From Methanomassiliicoccales archaeon (GTDB taxonomy: Archaea > Thermoplasmatota > Thermoplasmata > Methanomassiliicoccales > Methanomethylophilaceae), in contig CAAFZG010000142.1 in assembly GCA_900767505.1 (NCBI GenBank), forward strand, positions 1-5,536: 5,536 nt of DNA, written 5' to 3'. A program made the translations under genes and the position numbers. Shown piece by piece: positions 1-5,536 of this stretch (positions are counted from its first letter, which is position 1; the number at the start of each line of letters is the position of its first letter). The notes beneath the pieces were generated by a model. The model worked only from the letters and a program-made list of their open reading frames with translations, was not told the DNA's origin and ran no database searches.

Positions 1-2261
1 AGTCCGAGGCATATGACCAGCAGGATCAGCGGGATGAGCCACATGATCTCCGCACCGAGGACATTGGTGAACAGGAGGTGGGTGGCGGCCAGGGTCCAGC
101 ATATGCTCATCAGGATGGTCGCGACGGACCTCAGAGGTATGGTGTATGACCTCATGACAACGAACAGCAACAGGATGATCAGCAGGATGACGAGCACTTC
201 GATCTTGTTGAATTCATCTCCGATGGTCTTCGACACCTCGTACATGACCGCGGCTGTACCTGTGATCCAGGATCCGGTGACGACGCCCGGGTTCTCTGCC
301 TTGAAGTCGTTCAGAGCGGCAGCCAGGGCATCGATCGATTCCATGGACCTGGGAGACATCGCCGCATCGTGAGTGGCGGCGATGATGTTGATAAATGTGA
401 CATCTTTCGGGGTCGCGGGATCGACGGTCATCACTCCGCCTTCTGCATAGGCCCCTCCGACGAGGGCACCGAGGCAGTTGGCGACGAAGTCGATGCTGGG
501 AGCTCCGTTTTTGATGACATATCCCATGGCCATCTCGGCGGTCATGCCAGGCTGCTTCATGACCTCGTCTATTATGGATTTCACGGCACCGGCAACATAC
601 TTCTGAGTGGCCCCATGGGCGTTTTGTATGGCGAATCCGATGATCTGTTCGGGATCGGTTATTCCGGCCTTCATCGCGGCGGCCACGGACTTGTCCCACA
701 TGAACGGGCCGTAGACATACGACAGGTTCGCATCTTCGCCGCCATCTTTTTCGATGGCATTCCTGTAAAGGGCATCTACCTTGTCACTCAGCTCGGTGGT
801 CCATTTCTCGGTCCAGACGAGCGTACCTGTGTAGTTCTTCGTGGTCTCGTAGTATGATTGGACTGTGACCTTCGCGATGGGCTGGTCGAACTCCATCACA
901 GCGTAGTTGGGCATTATCATTCCCTGGTCGGCGTAGTCTCCGATGAGTTCCATTCCCTTTCCGGAGTCCCCGTTCTGCATGGAGCTGACCATGTCGTAGG
1001 AGGTCTCGGACGTGAGTGCGATGTATGCCGCCGGAGCGGATACTACTATCGTCACGGCCAGGATGGCCTTTGCATGTTTGATCGAGAATCTGGCTGAATG
1101 TTCGAAGTAGGCGTGTCCGAGATTTCCGCACTTGGCGTACCAGCCCTTGGTGGACTTTCCGCCCTCCTTGAACGAATCCATCTTGGAAGGCCAGAAGATC
1201 CTGTCCCCGACGAGGGCGAGGATGGACGGAATGAGTGTAAGGGCGGCAAGGAGTGCAACGAGGATTCCCAGCGCAAGGCATATTCCCATCGTGGATACCA
1301 TGCTGAACGAGCAGATGGACATGGTTCCGAATCCGATGATGACGGATGCTCCGGATATCGAAATGGATTCTCCGGCCCACTTGATGGCCTCGCGGAGTGC
1401 CGCGTCATGGTCCTTTCCAGAACGGAGCTCCTCTCTGTAACGTGCGATGATGAAGATGCAGTAGTCGCAGCCCGCACCCATCATGGATACGAGCAGCATC
1501 ATCTCGGTGATGAAGAAGATGTTCATGATCTGCCCGATTCCGAAGATCAGGGCAAGGACGACCGCGAACGCCACACCGATGGTGAGCGGAGGCGTGGCGG
1601 ACGTGACGAACGACCTGAAGAACAGTCCGACGAGGACGAGGACCAGGAGGATCGTGAACGGATCTATCCTCTGGATGTCCGCACTGGACCCTGCCTGTGC
1701 GTCGTAGCCTATGGCCGGGGATCCGGTGAGGTACTCCTCGAATCCTGCGCTTCCGCCGACGGTATCCTTGAAATCGTCCATGCATCCGGAGATGAAATCC
1801 CTGAGGACGGGTGTGTCGGCAGAGACGTCGATGTCGGCCGAGGCGTAGACCACGCCGGCCATGACTATGCCTTTGCCGTCGGTATGGTCCCCGTACTGCG
1901 GACCCAACGAGATGACGGATGCGACCTTAGGGACGCCGTTCCCGTCGGTGTATTCTCCGAGTCTTCCGTTCAGATAATCGACGAATTTCTCGGAATTCGT
2001 CATTCCGCTGTCATCCTCGAAGTACATCACGAGGATGGGCATCGCGGTAGCATCGCTCTGGGACGAAGGGAAATACTCGCCGATCTTGACAAGACCCTGG
2101 ATCGATTCGGAGTCGTCCCCTGCCATGTCATTGGTGTCGTATTTCATGACATCCTGGGATTTCAATGCCAATGGCACCGAGCAGATCAGGATGACGACCC
2201 ATATCGCGATGATAGCCTTTGAGTGACGGATGATTCCGTCCGCCAGCCTATCGAATATCAT
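1..2261 (-). CDS. MMPL/RND-family membrane transporter, 3' end beyond window
   Basis: This is an RND-superfamily exporter of the MMPL type, an inner-membrane, proton-driven pump; the cargo cannot be told from sequence. The frame is open from the ATG at 2261 to the left edge (753 whole codons). TM1 is near residues 15-33 and a first extracytoplasmic domain spans about 34-200. A helix bundle follows at about 202-351, then TM7 at 396-416, a second extracytoplasmic domain at about 417-685, and TM8-10 from about 688 to the edge. The family signature is clear at 262-280 (GAGCDYCIFIIARYREELR); Asp266-Tyr267 match the proton-relay Asp-Tyr pair of MMPL proteins. The two halves are an internal duplication: IRHSKAIIAIWVVI near residue 11 resembles IKHAKAILAVTIVV near residue 394. 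The last helices, probably TM11-12, and the second-half relay site are missing. The first Met is chosen because it precedes TM1 and sits about 20 bp past a TATA-like box. It is divergent from valS. Confidence 0.9.
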   Translation of the reverse strand, partial: MIFDRLADGIIRHSKAIIAIWVVILICSVPLALKSQDVMKYDTNDMAGDDSESIQGLVKIGEYFPSSQSDATAMPILVMYFEDDSGMTNSEKFVDYLNGRLGEYTDGNGVPKVASVISLGPQYGDHTDGKGIVMAGVVYASADIDVSADTPVLRDFISGCMDDFKDTVGGSAGFEEYLTGSPAIGYDAQAGSSADIQRIDPFTILLVLVLVGLFFRSFVTSATPPLTIGVAFAVVLALIFGIGQIMNIFFITEMMLLVSMMGAGCDYCIFIIARYREELRSGKDHDAALREAIKWAGESISISGASVIIGFGTMSICSFSMVSTMGICLALGILVALLAALTLIPSILALVGDRIFWPSKMDSFKEGGKSTKGWYAKCGNLGHAYFEHSARFSIKHAKAILAVTIVVSAPAAYIALTSETSYDMVSSMQNGDSGKGMELIGDYADQGMIMPNYAVMEFDQPIAKVTVQSYYETTKNYTGTLVWTEKWTTELSDKVDALYRNAIEKDGGEDANLSYVYGPFMWDKSVAAAMKAGITDPEQIIGFAIQNAHGATQKYVAGAVKSIIDEVMKQPGMTAEMAMGYVIKNGAPSIDFVANCLGALVGGAYAEGGVMTVDPATPKDVTFINIIAATHDAAMSPRSMESIDALAAALNDFKAENPGVVTGSWITGTAAVMYEVSKTIGDEFNKIEVLVILLIILLLFVVMRSYTIPLRSVATILMSICWTLAATHLLFTNVLGAEIMWLIPLILLVICLG

Positions 2262-2280
2262 AGTTGATTCTTGTATGGTA

Positions 2281-2290
2281 GATATTTAAT
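2281..2290 (-). promoter_or_regulatory. TATA box for the transporter gene
   Basis: Read on the minus strand this is ATTAAATATC, close to the archaeal TATA consensus. Nineteen bases separate it from the ATG at 2261. Archaeal transcription usually starts about 25 bp downstream of the TATA centre, which puts the start at or within a few bases of the ATG, so a leaderless mRNA is predicted. The BRE position upstream is weak (CCGAAGC). Confidence 0.6.
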
Positions 2291-2316
2291 GCTTCGGAAT
2301 TTCGCCGTGCGGAGGG

Positions 2317-2326
2317 TGTTGCAACA
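2317..2326. promoter_or_regulatory. Perfect palindrome TGTTGCAACA, candidate operator
   Basis: TGTTGCAACA equals its own reverse complement and is flanked by GGG on both sides. It lies 26 bp upstream of the transporter TATA box and 53 bp upstream of the valS TATA box, a place where a dimeric regulator could bind. The palindrome is seen directly; the operator role is inferred. A 10-bp palindrome can arise by chance, so confidence is low. Confidence 0.3.
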
Positions 2327-2373
2327 GGGTCGTTCCCACTCCTATATCTGCATTTCACGCGGACGCGCGTTCT

Positions 2374-2387
2374 CTAAAGTTAAATAA
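2374..2387 (+). promoter_or_regulatory. valS: BRE plus TATA box for valS
   Basis: The sequence CTAAAG (2374-2379) followed by TTAAATAA (2380-2387) resembles an archaeal BRE next to a TATA box. The usual 25-26 bp spacing places the transcription start near 2409-2411, only about 5-7 bases before the ATG at 2416. No ribosome binding site is visible in that interval, so translation from a very short leader is expected. Confidence 0.65.
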
Positions 2388-2415
2388 AGCCCACGCCTAC
2401 ACAGGCCCGTTAGCC

Positions 2416-5025
2416 ATGGCTCAGTACGATTCATCAGTCATCGAGAAACGTTGGGAGGAGATGTGGAAGAACGACGCGGTCTACCGCTTCGATCCCAAAT
2501 CCGACAAGCCCATCTACAGCATAGACAACCCTCCGAGGTATACATCCGGACCCCTTCACCTGGGCCATGCGACGGGATATTCCCTGATCGACTTCGCCGC
2601 CCGCTACAAGAGGATGCGCGGATACAACGTGTTCTTCCCCCTCTGCTTCGACGTCAACGGAACCCCGATCGAGGTCAAGGTCGAGAAGAAGCACGGCATC
2701 ACCAAGCTGGACACCCCCAGGCAGGAATACAGGAGACTCTGCGAGGAGTACGCCAACGGCTTCATCGAGGAGATGACCCATCACTTCGAGATCCTCGGAG
2801 AGAGCATGGACCCGAGCATCTACTATCAGACGGATGCCCCCTACTACAGGAGGATAACGCAGCTCTCGTTTGTCGAGCTCTTCAACCGCGGTCTGGTCTA
2901 CAAGGCCAACTTCCCGGTCAACTGGTGTCCGAGCTGCATGACCGCCCTGGCGGATGCAGAGGTCGAGTACAAGGACAACGTCAACAAGCTCAATTTCATC
3001 AAATTCGCCATCGCAGACGGCTCCGGAGATGTGATCATCGCCACCACCAGGCCCGAGCTCCTCTGCACATGCAAGGCCGTCGCCGTCCACCCGGACGACA
3101 AGGAGAAGGCAGGACTCGTCGGAAAGGAGCTCATCGCGCCTCTGTTCGGCAAGAGGGTCAAGGTCATCGCCGACCCCAAGGTCCAGATGGACTACGGTAC
3201 CGGCACCGTGATGATCTGCACCATCGGTGACAAGGACGACCTCGAGTGGGTCATGAAGTACCACTTCGAGATGGAGAAAGGTATCGACGAGCGCGGCCGC
3301 ATGACCGAGCTGGCCGGAAAGTACGCCGGAATGCCCGTCCTCGAGGCCAGGGAGGCCGCGATAGAGGACCTCAGGGCCCAGGGAATCCTGGTCGAGCAGA
3401 AGGACAACCCCCAGCAGGTCTCCATCTGCTGGAGATGCCACACGCCCATCGAGTACCTCCAGGTCCCCCAGTGGTTCCTCAAGACCACCGATTTCAAGGA
3501 CATCATCCTGAAGAGGGCCGAGGAGATCAACTGGTTCCCGGAGTTCATGAAGATCAGGCTCGAGGACTGGACCAACTCCCTCGAGTGGGATTGGGTCCTG
3601 AGCAGGCAGAGGATCTTTGCGACGCCTATCCCGATATGGGAGTGCTCCAAGTGCGGACACGCCGTCTGCGCCACCAAGGAGCAGTGCTACGTCGACCCCA
3701 CCCTGGATGCGCCTCCGGTCGAGAAGTGTCCGGAATGCGGAGGGGACCTCGTCGGATGCACCGATGTGTTCGACACATGGATGGATTCCTCCGGATCCTC
3801 GCTGTACAACACGTTCTGGGGAAGGGACCCCGAGCTCCACAAGAAGCTCTGGCCGATGTCCCTCAGGCCCCAGTCCCACGACATCATCAGGACATGGGCG
3901 TTCTACTCCATCCTCAGGGCGGAGCAGATCGAGCAGTCCATCCCCTGGGAGAACATAATGATCCACGGATTCATCATGGCCCCCGATGGGACCCCGATGC
4001 ACTCCTCCATAGGCAACGTCATCAACCCCATCCCGATCCTCGAGAACTACGGAGCGGACGCGCTCAGGTACTATGCGGCGACATGCTCCCTCGGAATCGA
4101 CCATGCGTTCAGGGAGAAGGACGTCATCCGCGGAAGGAAGCTCTGCAACAAGGTCTTCAACATCGGACAGTTCGTCGGAAGGTTCTTCGAGGGCGTCCCC
4201 GAGAAGATGCCCGAGCTCAGGGTCTCCGACAGGTGGATCCTGTCCAAGTACTCCGCAACCGTCGAGACGGTCACGGCCTGCTTCGAGTCATATCAGTTTG
4301 ACAAGGCTATGAAGGAGGTCGAGGGCTTCATATGGCACGAGCTGGCGGACAACTACATCGAGATGGTCAAGGGAAGGAGCGACGACGCGGTCAAGTGGAC
4401 CCTGTACACGGTCCTGCTCGGCAGCATCAAGATGCTCGCGCCCTTCATGCCCCACGTGACTGAGGAGGTCTACCAGGAGAGGTTCAAGGCCACCGAGGGA
4501 TGCAGGAGCATACACCTCACAGCCTGGCCGGAGCCCGTCCTCAGGGACGAGGATGCCGAGAAGGCTGGAGAGCTCCTGGCGGATGTCCTCGCAGCCGTCC
4601 GTTCCTGGAAATCCGAGAAGAAGATCCCGCTGAACGCCGAACTCGGAATGATCGAGCTCGTCGGAGCCGATGCGCAGATCCTCTCGTCCACCGTCGACGA
4701 CATCACCGAGACCACGAAGGCCAAGGAGGTCAGGGTCGCACCCGAGGCCAAGCTCACCGAGGAGGTCGTCGGAGTCAAACCCGTCCATGCCAAGCTCGGT
4801 CCCGCATTCAAGGCGCAGGCCAAGGCTATCGTCTCCGCTGTCGCCGCGATGTCTCCCGCCGATGCAGCCGCACAGCTTGCCGACGGCGCCCTCTCGCTGG
4901 ACATCGACGGTTCCAAGGTCGAGGTCTCCGCGGAGTTCTTCGAGCTTGACAAGCGCCTGATGCTCGACGGAAAGGCCGTCGAGACCATCCAGGTCGGAAA
5001 CGTCCTCGTGCTCATAGAGCAGTGA
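2416..5025 (+). CDS. valS: Valyl-tRNA synthetase, archaeal type
   Basis: This cytoplasmic class I enzyme joins valine to tRNA-Val using ATP and edits misactivated threonine. At 869 aa it has the usual archaeal ValRS length and lacks the C-terminal coiled coil of bacterial forms. The HIGH motif is HLGH (48-51). NWCPSC (169-174) leads into the CP1 editing domain, with ATTRPELL (209-216), GTGTVMICTIGDKDD (261-275) and CWRC (338-341). Return to the catalytic core is marked by EDWTNSLEWDWVLSRQR (383-399) and a probable zinc site of Cys410/413/438/441. DTWMDSS is at 453-459. The KMSKS site is PMHSS (527-531), followed by GNVINP and YGADALRYYAA (545-555). The anticodon-binding helical domain covers about 600-720, and an archaeal-style C-terminal domain (VKPVHAKLGP at 787-796) ends the protein. 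The ATG at 2416 is the first plausible start after the TATA box. Codon use is strongly biased to GAG, AAG, CTC and GTC, as in a well-expressed gene. The KMSKS change is the main oddity. Confidence 0.95.
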   Translation: MAQYDSSVIEKRWEEMWKNDAVYRFDPKSDKPIYSIDNPPRYTSGPLHLGHATGYSLIDFAARYKRMRGYNVFFPLCFDVNGTPIEVKVEKKHGITKLDTPRQEYRRLCEEYANGFIEEMTHHFEILGESMDPSIYYQTDAPYYRRITQLSFVELFNRGLVYKANFPVNWCPSCMTALADAEVEYKDNVNKLNFIKFAIADGSGDVIIATTRPELLCTCKAVAVHPDDKEKAGLVGKELIAPLFGKRVKVIADPKVQMDYGTGTVMICTIGDKDDLEWVMKYHFEMEKGIDERGRMTELAGKYAGMPVLEAREAAIEDLRAQGILVEQKDNPQQVSICWRCHTPIEYLQVPQWFLKTTDFKDIILKRAEEINWFPEFMKIRLEDWTNSLEWDWVLSRQRIFATPIPIWECSKCGHAVCATKEQCYVDPTLDAPPVEKCPECGGDLVGCTDVFDTWMDSSGSSLYNTFWGRDPELHKKLWPMSLRPQSHDIIRTWAFYSILRAEQIEQSIPWENIMIHGFIMAPDGTPMHSSIGNVINPIPILENYGADALRYYAATCSLGIDHAFREKDVIRGRKLCNKVFNIGQFVGRFFEGVPEKMPELRVSDRWILSKYSATVETVTACFESYQFDKAMKEVEGFIWHELADNYIEMVKGRSDDAVKWTLYTVLLGSIKMLAPFMPHVTEEVYQERFKATEGCRSIHLTAWPEPVLRDEDAEKAGELLADVLAAVRSWKSEKKIPLNAELGMIELVGADAQILSSTVDDITETTKAKEVRVAPEAKLTEEVVGVKPVHAKLGPAFKAQAKAIVSAVAAMSPADAAAQLADGALSLDIDGSKVEVSAEFFELDKRLMLDGKAVETIQVGNVLVLIEQ

Positions 5026-5059
5026 GGCCTTTTATGCCCGTCGGAACTCCGGCGGGCAT
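5026..5059 (+). terminator. T-tract and hairpin after valS, possible terminator
   Basis: A TTTT run (5030-5033) starts four bases after the valS stop codon. An 11-bp hairpin follows: 5034-5044 pairs with 5049-5059 around the four-base loop AACT. Position 5041/5052 is a U-G wobble in plus-strand RNA but an A-C mismatch in minus-strand RNA, so the hairpin is stronger in valS mRNA. Archaeal termination depends mostly on T-tracts, and this one is short. The hairpin also encodes the last residues of the opposing gene, so the terminator role is tentative. Confidence 0.35.
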
Positions 5060-5536
5060 TTCCTCACGGAACCGAAAATCCTTTCCGGGAATCCGGCCGC
5101 GAACAGAGGGTAGTTCTCCGCTATCGCGGGTCTGTTCCTTGTGCCGAATTCCACCGCCCTTGTGATGAGGCCGGAGTCCATCATGGACACTATCGATTTC
5201 CTGCGGTCGTTGTTCCTCGATCTCACCGCGACGCCGATGACGTCGCTCTCCGAACGGATGACGAAGTCCGCCTCCTTGCGGTCGTTGCTGTAGTAATGTG
5301 TCCTGTATCCGTCGGATCTCAGGATGCCTGCTATGCAGTTCTCCACCACGGCGCAGGGACATCTGTCGAAGCTGCCGTTCATCATGGCATCCGACACCCA
5401 GCTGTCCATGATGCACGCGAGTGTCCCCGAGTCTATGTAGAGTTTGTAGTATGTGGGGATCCTTTCAGGTTCCGGGCCCTCCATCGGCAGATCGATCCTG
5501 TCGCATACGGTGGTGATCCCGGAACCTACTCTATCC
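5032..5536 (-). CDS. DUF4143-type protein, C-terminal part (probable AAA+ ATPase), 5' end beyond window
   Basis: The frame is open from the right edge to the TAA at 5034-5032, giving 167 visible codons. The segment YYKLYIDSGTLACIM (about 5448-5404) resembles the FKLYxxDxGLL motif of DUF4143. The following VVENCIAGILRSDGYRTHYY and KEADFVIR match its family pattern of a conserved helix, then YYYR, then a xEVDFVV strand of PD-(D/E)XK-like fold. In archaea DUF4143 is usually the C-terminal half of proteins that begin with a P-loop AAA+ ATPase; that half would lie off the right edge and is not seen. The usual EVK following the EVDF strand reads AVR here, so a nuclease-type site looks degenerate. 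An internal ATG at 5484 could start a 150-aa protein, but the residues upstream also fit the family, so a truncated view of a longer gene is preferred. It converges on valS with a 6-bp gap. Cellular role is unknown. Confidence 0.7.
   Translation of the reverse strand, partial: DRVGSGITTVCDRIDLPMEGPEPERIPTYYKLYIDSGTLACIMDSWVSDAMMNGSFDRCPCAVVENCIAGILRSDGYRTHYYSNDRKEADFVIRSESDVIGVAVRSRNNDRRKSIVSMMDSGLITRAVEFGTRNRPAIAENYPLFAAGFPERIFGSVRKCPPEFRRA

Larger units (their letters stand above)
2262..2415. other. Divergent intergenic region between transporter and valS
   Basis: This 154-bp stretch has no credible coding frame and separates two divergently transcribed genes. It holds one archaeal-type TATA box per direction (2281-2290 for the transporter, 2380-2387 for valS), a 10-bp perfect palindrome at 2317-2326, and a GC-rich ACGCG repeat at 2357-2370. 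No Shine-Dalgarno-like GGAGG or GGTGA lies just before either start codon, so initiation on leaderless or very short leaders is inferred. Confidence 0.7.

Noticed and set aside
1098..2222. 374-codon plus-strand open frame opposite the transporter
   Set aside because: Its product is highly charged with no recognisable domain, while the opposite strand encodes a coherent MMPL protein over the whole interval.
2262..2415. Riboswitch, T-box or attenuation leader upstream of valS
   Set aside because: T-box leaders are bacterial, and the predicted transcription start leaves only a few leader bases, too short for a structured RNA.
2434..4104. Long 556-codon open frame on the minus strand inside valS
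   Set aside because: It lies antisense to a clearly conserved synthetase, its translation is low-complexity (rich in Asp, Val, Leu and Gly) with no family resemblance, and it follows from the strong GAG/CTC/GTC codon bias of valS.
3246..4301. 351-codon frame-shifted open frame on the plus strand within valS
   Set aside because: It is an Arg/Pro/Gly/His-rich translation typical of the wrong frame of GC-rich DNA, and valS is intact across it.
2416..5025. Isoleucyl- or leucyl-tRNA synthetase as the identity of the plus-strand gene
   Set aside because: The NWCPSC...ALADAEVEY segment, GTGxVMxCTxGDKxD, INWFPEFMKIRLEDW and the CxxC pair before DTWMDSS are the ValRS pattern, and the length fits archaeal ValRS.
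5032..5484. Separate 150-aa gene starting at the ATG at 5484
   Set aside because: The frame continues open to the right edge, and the residues upstream of that Met fit the DUF4143 segment before the KLY motif, so the Met is probably internal. It cannot be excluded from this window alone.
1..5536. tRNA genes, CRISPR repeats, insertion sequences or long direct repeats
   Set aside because: No cloverleaf-like segment, regularly spaced repeat, transposase-like frame or terminal inverted repeat was seen when reading both strands by eye.

Overview
The window looks like a piece of an archaeal chromosome. Three things point there: AT-rich TATA-like boxes 20-35 bp upstream of two start codons in otherwise GC-rich DNA, no Shine-Dalgarno sequence before either start (suggesting leaderless or nearly leaderless mRNAs), and an archaeal-type valyl-tRNA synthetase. 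The combination of GC-rich coding DNA, AGG/GGA/TCC-rich codon use, an archaeal MMPL-type exporter and a DUF4143-type protein would fit a Methanomassiliicoccales (Thermoplasmata) methanogen. That placement is an inference from overall resemblance, not from a search.

Layout. Bases 1-2261 (minus strand) hold most of an RND-superfamily transporter of the MMPL type, 753 codons visible, whose 3' end lies off the left edge. Bases 2262-2415 are a divergent intergenic region with one TATA-like box per direction and a perfect 10-bp palindrome between them. Bases 2416-5025 (plus strand) are a complete valyl-tRNA synthetase gene (valS, 869 aa). Six bases after its stop codon, bases 5032-5536 (minus strand) hold the C-terminal part of a protein resembling the DUF4143 region of archaeal AAA+ ATPases. 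Its 5' part lies off the right edge.

The three genes are not one operon: the transporter and valS diverge, and valS and the DUF4143 gene converge. Nothing shows a shared pathway. valS is a translation housekeeping gene, the transporter is a membrane exporter of unknown cargo, and the DUF4143 protein belongs to an abundant family of uncertain function.

I see no RNA gene, CRISPR array, insertion sequence or evident new multi-gene system. The most unusual signal is in the synthetase. The second class I signature, normally KMSKS, reads PMHSS and has no lysine, and other active-site positions also differ from the textbook pattern (PPR for PPP, DVNGTP for DxHGLP, SSGSSL for SSI-S-P-L), while the overall archaeal ValRS architecture is intact.
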